DNA from: Ensifer adhaerens
GTDB lineage: Bacteria > Pseudomonadota > Alphaproteobacteria > Rhizobiales > Rhizobiaceae
DNA length: 64,000 bases
Reading direction: 5' to 3'
Assembly: GCF_028993555.1 (NCBI RefSeq)
Contig: NZ_CP118610.1
Span: forward strand, 1,178,001 to 1,242,000
Each line of letters starts with the position of its first letter. Positions within the stretch are counted from its first letter, which is position 1. This document shows, in pieces, positions 45,677-55,132 of this stretch. Under the pieces are notes generated by a model, which was given only the letters and a program-made list of their open reading frames with translations, did not search any database and had not been told where the DNA came from. The translations under genes were made by a program, and so were the position numbers.

Positions 45677-46642
45677 TTAGCGCACGAGGGCGTCCTGCAT
45701 CCGGCGGATCTCCACGAGCTTGGCCTTTGCTTCGTGGTAGCCCCGGTCGATCGCCTCACCTGCACGATGAAACTCCGATAGGCCGATATCGTTGAGCTTG
45801 GGATGCAATGCCAGGTCCGGAGGGTCGCCGGCAAGACGAGCACGGGAAATACGGTCCTGGATGATGTTGAAGGCCTGGACCATCACGCCGGTCATGCCGA
45901 GTCGGGAGTGAAGGGTTGTTTCCTTTTCCTGCGCCGGGGCATCCGGCGTTTCCATGCCGGCGCTGTGCTTGACGACTGCGGAGCGGCCATAGAGATCGTA
46001 GTTGAGGTTGACGGCGACGACGAGCTGCTGTTCGTGAGCGCGGCAGACGGAGACCGGGACCGGATTGACGAGCGCGCCGTCTATGAGCGTGCGTCCGTTC
46101 GCCTTGATAGGCTCGAAGATGCCGGGCAAGGCATAGGAGGCGCGGATCGCGGTGATGAGCGATCCTTTTTCGAGCCAAACCTCGTGCCCGCTATGCACTT
46201 CGGTCGCAACGGCAATGAACGGCCGGTCGAGGGTTTCAATGCTGAGCCCCTGCAGATGCTCCTGCATGCGCTTGGTCAGCCGCAGTCCGCCAAAGAGACC
46301 GCCGCCGCCGATGGCGAAGTCGAGCAGTCCTGCGATCCGCCGAACGGTGAGAGAACGGGCGAAGGTCTCCAGTTCGTCGAGCTTGCCGGCAAGATAGCAG
46401 CCACCGACGAGCGCGCCGATAGACGTGCCCGCAATCATGCCGACTTCGATGCCTTCTTCATCGAGCGCTCGTAGCACGCCGATATGGGCCCAGCCTCGGG
46501 CGGCGCCGCCCCCAAGGGCGATCGCGATCTTCGGTTTTTGCGGAAGTGCCGCCGGTTCTGGCGGTGTTGTCGAAATCGATGCCCCGTCCGGGCCGGAGAG
46601 ATCGGTAATCTGGTTGCTACGCGTAAAAGTCCAGTTCAACAT
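45677..46642 (-). CDS. Patatin-like phospholipase
   Basis: Encodes 321 residues of the RssA/YlbK-type patatin family. The oxyanion motif is GGGAARGWAH, the nucleophile elbow GTSIGALVGG with S74, and the catalytic Asp D188 in LIDGALVNPVPV. No signal peptide is present, so it is a cytoplasmic or membrane-associated lipid acyl hydrolase; the substrate is unknown. The N-terminal 35 residues are poorly conserved-looking, and the true start may be downstream. Confidence 0.9.
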   Translation of the reverse strand: MLNWTFTRSNQITDLSGPDGASISTTPPEPAALPQKPKIAIALGGGAARGWAHIGVLRALDEEGIEVGMIAGTSIGALVGGCYLAGKLDELETFARSLTVRRIAGLLDFAIGGGGLFGGLRLTKRMQEHLQGLSIETLDRPFIAVATEVHSGHEVWLEKGSLITAIRASYALPGIFEPIKANGRTLIDGALVNPVPVSVCRAHEQQLVVAVNLNYDLYGRSAVVKHSAGMETPDAPAQEKETTLHSRLGMTGVMVQAFNIIQDRISRARLAGDPPDLALHPKLNDIGLSEFHRAGEAIDRGYHEAKAKLVEIRRMQDALVR

Positions 46643-47042
46643 CCGGCACCTCCAACACCGCCGAATACTCCGCAGCGCGACACGTCGATAAAGATGTGCG
46701 AAGGTCGCTGTGGTAATTCACTACTGACTTAACTTCCAGAGATCGGATCCGATCCTGAAGAAACGCTATTTCCCGCGCGCGTCCTGGGGAGGCTCCGCCA
46801 AGCCGGCGCTGGTGCCGGCCTTGTCCTGATTCATCGCTGAAAGACTGGCACCGTTTTCTAGGTATATCACCGATCCCGTCGCCGATTGCGGCAGGACCGA
46901 TAAACATTGGATACAGTTTGCAATACAGTTGGAAACGTTGCCGTTTCCTCGTCTCGCCGCATCCTTGCTCAAGGATTAGGCGCCAGCTTGGTTTCCAAAA
47001 GATAAATATAGCATGTAGCCGCGCCAAAAAGGTGCGCGATGC
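46643..47042 (-). other. 400-bp intergenic region upstream of the patatin gene
   Basis: No gene is recognised; minus-strand frames of 68 and 136 codons lack binding sites and known features. It contains the perfect 14-bp palindrome GATCGGATCCGATC at 46741-46754, about 100 bp upstream of the patatin start, which could be an operator. Confidence 0.45.
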
Positions 47043-47495
47043 TTAATTTTTATCATAGATTTCGGCGGGGTCGAAGTGTCGGTGGTCGTCGGTGATCGCG
47101 ACCACGGCCTTGCCGCTCCCGACGCCGACCGTGCGGTAGAAGCAGGACCGGCGGCCCGTGTGGCAGGTGGCGTCGTGACCGGCGACAGACACTTTCAACC
47201 AGATTGCATCCTGGTCGCAATCGGTACGGATCTCCCTGACCGTTTGCAGGTTGCCGGAGCTTTCGCCCTTCTTCCACAGGCTCTTGCGCGAACGGCTGTA
47301 ATAGTGGGCGATACCCGTCTCGATCGTCAAGGCCAGGGCCTCGGCGTTCATATGGGCGACCATGAGGAGCTCACCGTCCCGCGCATCGGTGACGACGGCG
47401 GTGATCAACCCCTTCTCGTCGAAGCGCGGGGTGAAGGCCGGACCTGTTTCCAGTTCGGCCTTGTTGGAGGAGGGAGCGTCGAAGGTGAGCGTCAT
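47043..47495 (-). CDS. hisI: Phosphoribosyl-AMP cyclohydrolase
   Basis: Encodes 150 residues of the HisI domain alone (not fused to HisE), which opens the purine ring of PR-AMP in histidine biosynthesis. Motifs are [22 protein letters not shown], the metal-binding [11 protein letters not shown] and [15 protein letters not shown]. It lies 24 bp downstream of folE on the same strand. The other his genes are not in the window. Confidence 0.96.
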   Translation of the reverse strand: MTLTFDAPSSNKAELETGPAFTPRFDEKGLITAVVTDARDGELLMVAHMNAEALALTIETGIAHYYSRSRKSLWKKGESSGNLQTVREIRTDCDQDAIWLKVSVAGHDATCHTGRRSCFYRTVGVGSGKAVVAITDDHRHFDPAEIYDKN

Positions 47496-47519
47496 GGAAA
47501 GGCTCCGTCAGTCGGAGCC

Positions 47520-48137
47520 TTACTTGAAGCCCCTGATCATGGTCATGAACCGCGCCTGTTCGGCCGGTTCTGTCTGGAACGTACCCGTAAATGTGGTGGT
47601 CAGCGTTGTCGAGCCTTGCTTCTGCACGCCACGCATCGCCATGCACATATGCTCGGCTTCGATCATCACCGCGACGCCGCGCGGGGCGAGCGATTCGTCG
47701 ATCGCCTTCGCGATCTGAGCCGTCATCGATTCCTGCGTCTGCAGCCGGCGGCCGTAGATGTCGACCACGCGGGCAATCTTCGACAGGCCGAGCACACGGC
47801 CATTCGGCAGGTAGGCGACATGCGCCTTACCGATGATCGGCACCATGTGATGCTCGCAATGCGAATAGAACGGGATGTCCTTGACGAGCACCATGTCATC
47901 GTAGCCGGCCACTTCCTCGAAGGTCCGGCCGAGCACGTCTTCGGCGGCGAGATCGTAGCCGCTGAAAAGTTCGCGATAGGATTTGGCAACGCGCGCTGGC
48001 GTGTCCAGGAGCCCTTCGCGTTCCGGGTCTTCACCGGCCCAGCGCAGGAGGACCCGCACGGCTTCCTCGGCCTCCTTCTGGGTCGGGCGGCCGCTCGCAT
48101 CGTCGAGCACGGGAAAATTCTTCACTATGGCATCCAT
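47520..48137 (-). CDS. folE: GTP cyclohydrolase I
   Basis: Encodes 205 residues of FolE, which converts GTP to 7,8-dihydroneopterin triphosphate for folate synthesis. The zinc/active-site region [22 protein letters not shown] and the Cys of [17 protein letters not shown] are present, so this is the zinc-dependent IA form. The start at 48137 follows AGAGG by 5 bases; an in-frame extension to 48197 is rejected. It is cotranscribed with hisI; both enzymes open a purine ring, but the pathways differ. Confidence 0.96.
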   Translation of the reverse strand: MDAIVKNFPVLDDASGRPTQKEAEEAVRVLLRWAGEDPEREGLLDTPARVAKSYRELFSGYDLAAEDVLGRTFEEVAGYDDMVLVKDIPFYSHCEHHMVPIIGKAHVAYLPNGRVLGLSKIARVVDIYGRRLQTQESMTAQIAKAIDESLAPRGVAVMIEAEHMCMAMRGVQKQGSTTLTTTFTGTFQTEPAEQARFMTMIRGFK

Positions 48138-48477
48138 AATGGCCTCTTTGAGCAATACGGGATTGCTTGACGTTTTATCTTTCGGACAACTCGCCACTGG
48201 CCATTCGCCTAACCCTGCAGGCTTGGGTTCCGTTGGCGGGCTCCGGGGCTTTCCGGTCCTGGCTTAGCAGTGCACTGGACCTTCCGGCACGGTTTCCCAA
48301 ACAACAGGCGACATTGTTCCTCTTGCGGAACTGTCGCCCCAACACGACATAGCATATAGTATGGTGCCACAGAGATGAAAGAGGCGGAGCGTGTCGCGTC
48401 GTGCTTTTTTCCTGCCTACCGGAGAAAATCATGCGTCGATCATTCAAAACCGCGAAAAATCAGTCGGATCGCGTCAA
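48138..48477. other. 340-bp divergent promoter region, folE / IscU-like gene
   Basis: No gene is recognised. It should contain the promoters of folE (minus) and of the scaffold gene (plus). A plus-strand frame reading into the scaffold gene starts at 48391 but has no good binding site and no family similarity. Confidence 0.45.
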
Positions 48478-48924
48478 ATGATGGATGACATCTACAATAG
48501 CCGTATTCTCGAATTTGCCGGCAATATTCCGCGCATCGGAACAATTGCCGACGCCGACGCGGACGCGACCGCGCATTCGAAGCTCTGCGGTTCGAAGGTG
48601 CACATCTGGCTGAAGATGGACGGAGACGTGGTCACCGACTTTGCCCATGAGGTGAAGGCCTGCGCGCTTGGCCAGGCCTCGTCCTCGATCATGGCGCGCC
48701 ATGTCGTCGGCGCCGGCGCGGAAGAAATCCGCCAGGCGCGCGCGGACATGTTGGCCATGCTGAAGGCAGACGGCGAGGGGCCGTCCGGGCGCTTCGAGGA
48801 CATGCGCTTCTTGCGCCCGGTGAAGGACTACAAGGCGCGCCACGCGTCGACGATGCTGACCTTTGATGCAGTCGTCGATGCCATCGAGCAGATCGAGGCC
48901 AAGCGACTGCTCGCGGCCGTCTGA
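48478..48924 (+). CDS. IscU/NifU-like iron-sulfur cluster scaffold protein
   Basis: Encodes 148 residues of the IscU/SufU-like fold. Two of the three cluster-ligand Cys are visible: C37 in HSKLCGSK and C62 in EVKACALGQASSSIM. At the place of the third Cys, where IscU has HCSML, this protein reads RHASTML, so the ligand is missing. The protein may therefore bind a cluster differently or act as a carrier. The start at 48478 or 48481 (ATGATG). yidD follows at once, and no isc or suf genes are in the window. Confidence 0.85.
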   Translation: MMDDIYNSRILEFAGNIPRIGTIADADADATAHSKLCGSKVHIWLKMDGDVVTDFAHEVKACALGQASSSIMARHVVGAGAEEIRQARADMLAMLKADGEGPSGRFEDMRFLRPVKDYKARHASTMLTFDAVVDAIEQIEAKRLLAAV

Positions 48925-48925
48925 C

Positions 48926-49303
48926 ATGTGCGGCGAACCGAATTGTCGGCATTCGCCGGATAACGCTGCGAAGCTGGCTGTGCGTGGCCGAAACTGGGAT
49001 GGTCCGTTTCGCAAGACGCCGGGGCGGCTGATCGGGATGGCCCTGATCCGTGTCTATCAGCTCACGCTTTCGAGTTTCATCGGCAACTCGTGCCGGCACC
49101 TGCCGACCTGCTCGGAATACGGCTACGAGGCCATTGCCCGCCATGGTTTCTGGGCAGGAGGCTGGATGACGCTGTTTCGCGTGGCGCGCTGTGGCCCGGG
49201 CGGGACGCACGGCTTTGATCCGGTGCCGGAGCGGCTTGAGCCAGGCCTTGTATGGTACACGCCGTGGCGCTACTGGCGACTGCGGCCGAATGTTGGACAA
49301 TAG
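48926..49303 (+). CDS. yidD: Membrane protein insertion efficiency factor YidD
   Basis: Encodes 125 residues. The YidD core is LIRVYQLTLSSFIGNSCRHLPTCSEYGYEAIARHGFWAGGWMTLFRVARCGP, with its conserved CRHLPTCSEY and RCGPGG Cys motifs and an amphipathic helix that sits on the inner membrane. YidD helps YidC-dependent insertion. The start at 48926 is one base after the scaffold gene stop, suggesting coupling. An extra N-terminal MCGEPNCRHSPDN stretch with two Cys precedes the core. yidC itself is not in the window. Confidence 0.88.
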   Translation: MCGEPNCRHSPDNAAKLAVRGRNWDGPFRKTPGRLIGMALIRVYQLTLSSFIGNSCRHLPTCSEYGYEAIARHGFWAGGWMTLFRVARCGPGGTHGFDPVPERLEPGLVWYTPWRYWRLRPNVGQ

Positions 49304-49305
49304 CC

Positions 49306-49725
49306 ATGCCCATGCCGATGGAATACCGCCAGGCCTCCGCGGATTTCGATCGCTTCATCCTCGATGCCCGTGATCTTGCCGGGCTGCAGACGACGAACCA
49401 GGCCTACACGATGGTGCAGGCGGTGCTGCAGACGTTTCGGCGGCGGCTGGAACTGGAGGATGCCATCCTGTTTGCAGATGTCTTGCCGCCGGTGCTGCGC
49501 GCCATCTTCGTTGCCGAGTGGGACCTCGAAGAGCCGAAGAGCCCGTTTTCGGGTCGCGTTGCTCTGACCCGCGAGGTGCAGGCGCTCCGACCTGATCACA
49601 ATGTCTCGCCCGACAGCGCCATCGCCGATGTGGCTGCCGCCTTGCGTCGCAACGTCGACGAGGCAAAGCTTGACCGGGTTCTGGCCCGGTTGCCTGCGGG
49701 CGCCGCGGATTTCTGGCGCGCGTGA
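49306..49725 (+). CDS. DUF2267 family protein
   Basis: Encodes 139 residues of the DUF2267 family, mostly alpha-helical and of unknown function; NQAYTMVQAVLQTFRRRLELEDAILFADVLPPVLRAIF is the family core. The gene starts 2 bp after yidD ends. Three nearby Met codons (49306, 49312, 49318) make the exact start uncertain. Confidence 0.85.
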   Translation: MPMPMEYRQASADFDRFILDARDLAGLQTTNQAYTMVQAVLQTFRRRLELEDAILFADVLPPVLRAIFVAEWDLEEPKSPFSGRVALTREVQALRPDHNVSPDSAIADVAAALRRNVDEAKLDRVLARLPAGAADFWRA

Positions 49726-49737
49726 ACGGGAGAAGAG

Positions 49738-50277
49738 ATGAACAGTTACGTTGCCTTGCTCTACAGCATTGTTCTTGGTGCCGGGCGGCGCGTCGTGATG
49801 GCCGATCTCAGAGGGATGGCCGAGGGCCTCGGCTATCGTTCGCCGCGAACCCTCGTTGCGACAGGCAATCTCGTGTTCGAGGCCGGACAGTCAGCGACCC
49901 GCGACCTCGAGCCGCCGCTTGAGAAGGCCTTTGTCGAAACATTCGGTCGGCATGTCGATATCATTGTCCGCTCCGATGCCGGTTGGCTGAAGCTTGCATC
50001 ATCCAATCCTTTTCACGACGAAGGCGAAGAGGATGCAACGCGCGTTCATGTCCGCGTAATGCGCGAACCGCTGACGGAAACGGCACTCGAAGGACTTCGG
50101 CGCTACTGTGTCGCTGGCGAGCGTCTGGCAATCGTCGATGGCGATCTCTGGGTGCATTTCAGCGGCAAGGCCAGCGAATCGAAACTGCTGGGTGCGATGA
50201 CGACCAAGCGTTTGGGCATTGGGACGTTTCGCAATTGGAACACCGTGAAGGGGCTCGCCGAGATGCTGCGCGGCTAG
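49738..50277 (+). CDS. DUF1697 family protein
   Basis: Encodes 179 residues of DUF1697, an uncharacterised soluble family. The start MNSYVALLYSIVLGAGRRVVMADLR and the C-terminal KLLGAMTTKRLGIGTFRNWNTVKGLAEM match its conserved ends; VATGNLVFEA is the central block. GGAGAAGAG lies just before the ATG. It follows the DUF2267 gene by 12 bp, so yidD, DUF2267 and DUF1697 probably share a transcript. Confidence 0.86.
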   Translation: MNSYVALLYSIVLGAGRRVVMADLRGMAEGLGYRSPRTLVATGNLVFEAGQSATRDLEPPLEKAFVETFGRHVDIIVRSDAGWLKLASSNPFHDEGEEDATRVHVRVMREPLTETALEGLRRYCVAGERLAIVDGDLWVHFSGKASESKLLGAMTTKRLGIGTFRNWNTVKGLAEMLRG

Positions 50278-50501
50278 GTTCTGTCGCAGCCTTCGCCTTT
50301 ACTCACTTTCGAAAACCCTTTATCAGGCTACGGCGTGTTTCCCCGGGGCGCCTGCGGCTCGGGGCAGAACATGCAGCAATCCAAAGCACTACAGCGACCT
50401 ATGCGCGTCTGACGGATGCGACGCTGTATCGTCAATTCACCGGTCGTTTCCGGTCAACCATACCACCCGCATTCGTTGGCGGGACTGGATAGGAGATCAT
50501 G

Positions 50502-52484
50502 ATGTCGAATCCTGTTTCCCTTACATTTCCTGATGGCTCTGTGCGCGAATATCCGTTCGGCACGACCGGCCGTGACGTGGCAGAATCGATTTCGAAGTCG
50601 CTCGCCAAGAAGGCCGTAGCGATTACACTCGACGACGAGCTGCGCGACCTGTCCGATCCGGTGACCAATGGCCGCCTTGAGATCGTCGTGCGCGACGACA
50701 AGCGTTCGCTCGAGCTCATCCGCCACGATGCCGCGCACGTGATGGCGGAGGCCGTGCAGGAACTGTGGCCGGGAACGCAGGTGACCATCGGCCCGGTCAT
50801 CGACAATGGCTTCTACTACGACTTCGCCCGCAACGAGCCTTTCACGCCGGATGATCTGCCGCTGATCGAAAAGCGGATGAAGGAGATCATTGCCCGCAAC
50901 AAGCCCTTCACCAAGGAAGTCTGGTCGCGCGAAAGGGCCCGTCAGGTCTTCGCCGACAAGGGCGAGGCCTACAAGGTCGAGCTCGTTGACGCGATCCCCG
51001 AGGGGCAGGATCTCAAGATCTACTACCAGGGCGACTGGTTCGATCTCTGCCGTGGCCCGCATATGGCCTCCACTGGCCAGATCGGCACCGCCTTCAAGCT
51101 GATGAAGGTGGCCGGCGCCTACTGGCGCGGCGACAGCAACAACGCGATGCTGACCCGCATCTATGGTACCGCCTGGCACACCCAGGAAGAGCTCGACCAG
51201 TACCTGCACGTGCTCGCCGAAGCCGAGAAGCGCGACCATCGTCGTCTCGGCCGCGAAATGGACCTGTTCCATTTCCAGGAAGAGGGTCCGGGCGTTGTCT
51301 TCTGGCATGGCAAGGGTTGGCGTATGTTCCAGACGCTGGTTGCCTATATGCGCCGGCGCCTCGCCAACACCTATCAGGAAGTCAACGCGCCGCAAGTGCT
51401 CGACAAGTCGCTCTGGGAAACCTCGGGCCACTGGGGCTGGTACCGCGACAACATGTTCAAGGTGACGGTTGCCGGCGATGAGACCGACGACGAACGCGTC
51501 TTCGCGCTGAAGCCGATGAACTGCCCGGGTCATATCCAGATCTTCAAGCACGGCCTGAAGTCCTATCGCGAACTTCCGGTTCGCCTTGCCGAGTTTGGTA
51601 ACGTTCATCGCTATGAGCCATCGGGTGCGCTGCACGGCCTGATGCGCGTGCGCGGCTTTACCCAGGACGATGCCCACGTCTTCTGCACGGACGAGCAGAT
51701 GGCGGCGGAATGCCTGCGCATCAACGATCTCATCCTGTCGGTCTACGAAGATTTCGGGTTTAACGAAGTGGTGGTCAAGCTCTCCACCCGTCCGGAAAAG
51801 CGCGTCGGTTCCGATGAACTCTGGGATCGCGCCGAAAGCGTGATGATGGACGTGCTGAAGACGATCGAGGCGCAGTCGGAAGGCCGCATCAAGACCGGCA
51901 TCCTGCCGGGCGAGGGCGCTTTCTACGGCCCGAAGTTCGAATACACGCTGAAGGACGCGATCGGTCGCGAATGGCAGTGCGGCACGACGCAGGTCGACTT
52001 CAACCTGCCGGAGCGCTTCGGTGCCTTCTACATCGACAAGGAATCGGAAAAGCGCCAGCCTGTGATGATCCATCGCGCCATCTGCGGCTCGATGGAGCGC
52101 TTCCTCGGCATCCTGATCGAGAACTTCGCCGGCCACATGCCGCTCTGGGTATCGCCGCTGCAGGTGGTGGTCGCGACGATCACGTCTGAAGCGGACGACT
52201 ACGGTCGCGAGGTTGCCGAGCTTCTGCGCGACGCCGGCCTCACCGTCGAGACCGACTTCCGCAACGAGAAGATCAACTACAAGGTCCGCGAACATTCGGT
52301 GACGAAGGTTCCGGTCATTGTCGTCTGCGGCAAGCGCGAAGCCGAGGAGCGTTCGGTCAACATCCGCCGTCTCGGGTCTCAGGCCCAGACCGCGATGTCG
52401 CTCGACGAGGCGATCGCCTCGCTTGCCTTGGAAGCGATGGCACCGGATCTCAAGCGCAGGGCTGAAAAGAAAGCCCGGGTTTAA
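50502..52484 (+). CDS. thrS: Threonine-tRNA ligase
   Basis: Encodes 660 residues of threonyl-tRNA synthetase. It has a TGS domain (about 3-65), the editing domain with [15 protein letters not shown] and the SAD Cys/His region, a class II catalytic core with zinc-ligand Cys in [10 protein letters not shown], motif 2 near [19 protein letters not shown] and motif 3 [19 protein letters not shown], and the anticodon domain at the C-terminus. The start at 50502 is preferred over 50499 because AGGAG then has 6-base spacing. A near-palindrome CCCGGGTTTAAAACCCCGGG spans the stop codon. Confidence 0.97.
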   Translation: MSNPVSLTFPDGSVREYPFGTTGRDVAESISKSLAKKAVAITLDDELRDLSDPVTNGRLEIVVRDDKRSLELIRHDAAHVMAEAVQELWPGTQVTIGPVIDNGFYYDFARNEPFTPDDLPLIEKRMKEIIARNKPFTKEVWSRERARQVFADKGEAYKVELVDAIPEGQDLKIYYQGDWFDLCRGPHMASTGQIGTAFKLMKVAGAYWRGDSNNAMLTRIYGTAWHTQEELDQYLHVLAEAEKRDHRRLGREMDLFHFQEEGPGVVFWHGKGWRMFQTLVAYMRRRLANTYQEVNAPQVLDKSLWETSGHWGWYRDNMFKVTVAGDETDDERVFALKPMNCPGHIQIFKHGLKSYRELPVRLAEFGNVHRYEPSGALHGLMRVRGFTQDDAHVFCTDEQMAAECLRINDLILSVYEDFGFNEVVVKLSTRPEKRVGSDELWDRAESVMMDVLKTIEAQSEGRIKTGILPGEGAFYGPKFEYTLKDAIGREWQCGTTQVDFNLPERFGAFYIDKESEKRQPVMIHRAICGSMERFLGILIENFAGHMPLWVSPLQVVVATITSEADDYGREVAELLRDAGLTVETDFRNEKINYKVREHSVTKVPVIVVCGKREAEERSVNIRRLGSQAQTAMSLDEAIASLALEAMAPDLKRRAEKKARV

Positions 52485-52557
52485 AACCCCGGGTACTTGC
52501 TTTGTCAGCAAACTGTCATATTAGCGGAATATCCGGATAAGATTATATCCAGCGGAG

Positions 52558-53403
52558 ATGTCCGTGCAGTTCAAAGAGCTGTCCTACGCCAACGAAAACG
52601 ACCGGCGCCTGAAGCGCTGGTTCATTCGCTCCATCGAAGGCCTGTCGGGCCGCAACCGCTACGCAAAGCTTTACACGCGCTGGCGGTCCGACATTGTCGG
52701 CAAGAGCGATCGCGTCTTCGGCGAGATGTTGCAGCTCATCGATGTGAAGCTGCGAACTCAGGGCGAGTGGCCGCCGCGGCACTTGCCCGACACGCCGATC
52801 GTCATCATCGCCAATCACCCCTTCGGCATCGGCGACGGCATCGCCGTTTTGGCGCTCGCCGAACAACTGGGCCGCCCGTTTCGCGTGCTCATCAACAACG
52901 AATTGCTGAAGGTGCCGGAAATGGCGCCCTATTCCCTGCCGGTATCGTTCGAGGAGACGAAGGAGGCGCTGGCCGTCAACATGGCGACGCGCCACGAGGC
53001 GTTACGCCTGCTGAAGGAAGGCGTGACGATCGTTATCTTTCCCGCCGGCGGCGTCGCGACCGCGCCGAAAGGTTTCGGTCGCGCCGAGGACCTGCCGTGG
53101 AAGATCTTTCCGGCGAAACTGATCCAGGCCGCACGGGCGAGCGTGATCCCGGTCTATTTCGAAGGGCAGAACGGGCCCTTTTTCCATCTGGCGAGCAAGA
53201 TTTCGCTGACGCTGCGATTGTCGCTGCTGATCCGCGAGTTTCGCCGTCTGTCCGGTACGACGATCGCAGCGCGTATTGGTCGCGTGCTGACGCCGGAGGA
53301 CCTCGGCGCCTGTGGCGATCGCAAGGATTTGCTGGCCCGTATCTACGACGCCGTCTTCTCTATGGCACCGCCGCGTCGGCGATTCCTGAAACGAACCGGT
53401 TGA
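52558..53403 (+). CDS. PlsC-like lysophospholipid acyltransferase
   Basis: Encodes 281 residues of the 1-acyl-glycerol-3-phosphate acyltransferase superfamily. Motif I HX4D is NHPFGIGDGI, motif III is IVIFPAGGVATAPKG, and a later PVYF block is motif IV. Acyltransferases of this type make phospholipids or ornithine lipids; the acceptor is uncertain. The ATG at 52558 directly follows CGGAG; GTG at 52564 (spacing 6) may be the real start. It lies 73 bp after thrS. Confidence 0.85.
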   Translation: MSVQFKELSYANENDRRLKRWFIRSIEGLSGRNRYAKLYTRWRSDIVGKSDRVFGEMLQLIDVKLRTQGEWPPRHLPDTPIVIIANHPFGIGDGIAVLALAEQLGRPFRVLINNELLKVPEMAPYSLPVSFEETKEALAVNMATRHEALRLLKEGVTIVIFPAGGVATAPKGFGRAEDLPWKIFPAKLIQAARASVIPVYFEGQNGPFFHLASKISLTLRLSLLIREFRRLSGTTIAARIGRVLTPEDLGACGDRKDLLARIYDAVFSMAPPRRRFLKRTG

Positions 53404-53436
53404 CGTCGCGTCAGTTTCTTGACGTCGAGCAAGGCA

Positions 53437-54447
53437 TCAGTCAGCCGCGTCGGAGATCGCACCCGGGTTGGAATTGGCGTCGTTGCCGCCGCTGCTGAGC
53501 AGCACTTCCACGTCCGTGTTAACGCCGGCCTTCACCGTGAAGTCGCGTTCGTAGATTTTGTCCTTGTAGCGCGCGACGGCGGAATAGCTGCCTTCCAGCA
53601 GAACCAGCGTCGGGAAGGCGCCGTTTTCTTCGTCCACCGTGTCGCCCGCGGAAGTCAGGATCGTCCATGCGGTGTTGGCAATCGCCTCGCCGCCGGGCTC
53701 GGAGACCAGCTTGAGCGTCAGCTTGGCGGCCCGGTGCTGGATCGTCGCTTCCGTCAACTTCCCGGCCTCGACCTGGATGTCGGCGGCCGTCGAGGCGTTG
53801 GTGGCACCGTAGCTCGAGGTCACGTGATAGGTTCCGGCGCCAAGCCGGATTACGGTGTTCGGCTTCACGTCCGACATGATGAGCGCCCGTTCGCCGTCGC
53901 TCTTGGTGTCGGCAGAATAGACGGAGAAGCTGAGTTCGGCCGGCGGTATGCGCACATCGCTGCCGGAGACGGCATTGAGCTTGATTCCGCCTGCATCCAG
54001 GACCAGAATCTGCTTTTCGAGCGTGCCTTCCTGGGGCACGCGGATCTTGCGTGTCGCGGAGGCGCGTCCGAAGGAAACATTGACGAAGTAATCACCCGGC
54101 ACGACGTTGAACGCCGTCGACCCACCTTCCGACGTTGCAAGAAGTGGCAGCTTGCCGTCGCTTCCGGGGATCGGGCTGAACACGCGCCAGGTCAGGCCAG
54201 CCTCGACAGGGGCGCCTTTCTCGGTGAGCAATGCCTCGAGCTTGACATCCTTCAAGGTTCCGTCGGCAATCGGATCTGACGTCATCGGGCTGAAGCCGGT
54301 CAGCTTCGGCATCTTGCGAGGGCCGGCGATCGACGGAAAACTCTCGAAGGCCTGGGTCGCATCCTCAGCGAGCACGCTTCCTGCAGCAGCGCCGGCGATA
54401 AGGATCGCGAGCCCGGTTCTGAGGAAAATACGAGAGCATGCACGCAT
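53437..54447 (-). CDS. Exported hypothetical protein
   Basis: Encodes 336 residues with a signal peptide (IFLRTGLAILIAGAAAGSVLA). The rest appears to be repeated beta-sandwich units: VPGDYFVNVSFGRASATRKI, LGAGTYHVTSSYGATNASTAADI and LLEGSYSAVARYKDKIYERDF share a pattern of Gly-x-Tyr followed by an alternating strand, like carboxypeptidase-regulatory domains. The C-terminal part is Asp/Asn-rich. Probably a periplasmic protein. The start at 54447 is preferred; the frame extends to 54501. Confidence 0.75.
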   Translation of the reverse strand: MRACSRIFLRTGLAILIAGAAAGSVLAEDATQAFESFPSIAGPRKMPKLTGFSPMTSDPIADGTLKDVKLEALLTEKGAPVEAGLTWRVFSPIPGSDGKLPLLATSEGGSTAFNVVPGDYFVNVSFGRASATRKIRVPQEGTLEKQILVLDAGGIKLNAVSGSDVRIPPAELSFSVYSADTKSDGERALIMSDVKPNTVIRLGAGTYHVTSSYGATNASTAADIQVEAGKLTEATIQHRAAKLTLKLVSEPGGEAIANTAWTILTSAGDTVDEENGAFPTLVLLEGSYSAVARYKDKIYERDFTVKAGVNTDVEVLLSSGGNDANSNPGAISDAAD

Positions 54448-54547
54448 GAGAGCAGTTGACTTCCTGACTGAGTGACTCCACTTGGGACGCCGATATGGCA
54501 TTTTCGTGGCTGCCGATGCTGCGGCAAATTAGTGGAATTCATCCGAC

Positions 54548-55132
54548 ATGAAAACCGAAATTAAGCTTGTTGATTATCTCGCGTCCCGTCGCTCGATCCC
54601 CGCGTTCCAGATGGGCGAACCTGGCCCCAGCAGGGCCGAGGTTGAGGAGATGCTGAAGCTCGCCTCTCGTGTTCCGGACCACGGCAAGCTCGCACCCTGG
54701 CGCTTTATCGTCTACCGCGGCGAGGAGAGGGCGCGCATCAGCGCCGAGCTGAAGACGATGGCGCTGGCAGCGAAGCCCGATCTCTCGGAAGAAATGATCA
54801 AGGTCGAGGAAACGCGGCTGACACGGGCACCAGTCGTGGTCGCCGTGGTCAGCACGGCCGCGCCGCATTTCAAGATTCCGGAATGGGAGCAATTGATGTC
54901 TGCCGGTGCCGTATGCCTCAACCTGCTGATGGCAGCAAACGCGCTTGGCTACGCCTCCAACTGGCTGACCGAATGGTTCGCCTTCGACGAGCGCGCCTAT
55001 CCTTTGTTGGGCGTCAATCCGGGTGAGAAGCTGGCCGGTTTCATTCACATCGGCACTGCGATGGTGCCGCCGACGGAACGACCGCGGCCGGAGCTCGCCG
55101 AAATCGTCACCTGGGTTGGCGAGGGCGCCTGA
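54548..55132 (+). CDS. Nitroreductase-family flavoprotein
   Basis: Encodes 194 residues of the nitroreductase superfamily, binding FMN and reducing nitro compounds or quinones with NAD(P)H. The FMN phosphate motif is [10 protein letters not shown], with [17 protein letters not shown] and the C-terminal [18 protein letters not shown] blocks. The dimer interface helix [25 protein letters not shown] is present. It is translationally coupled (TGATG) to a flavin reductase-like gene, an unusual pairing. Confidence 0.92.
   Translation: MKTEIKLVDYLASRRSIPAFQMGEPGPSRAEVEEMLKLASRVPDHGKLAPWRFIVYRGEERARISAELKTMALAAKPDLSEEMIKVEETRLTRAPVVVAVVSTAAPHFKIPEWEQLMSAGAVCLNLLMAANALGYASNWLTEWFAFDERAYPLLGVNPGEKLAGFIHIGTAMVPPTERPRPELAEIVTWVGEGA

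Noticed and set aside
46617..47027. 136-codon minus-strand frame upstream of the patatin gene
   Set aside because: Overlaps the start of the patatin gene and has no features; treated as noncoding.
50454..52511. 685-codon minus-strand frame across thrS
   Set aside because: Shadow of thrS, which has full class II synthetase motifs on the plus strand.
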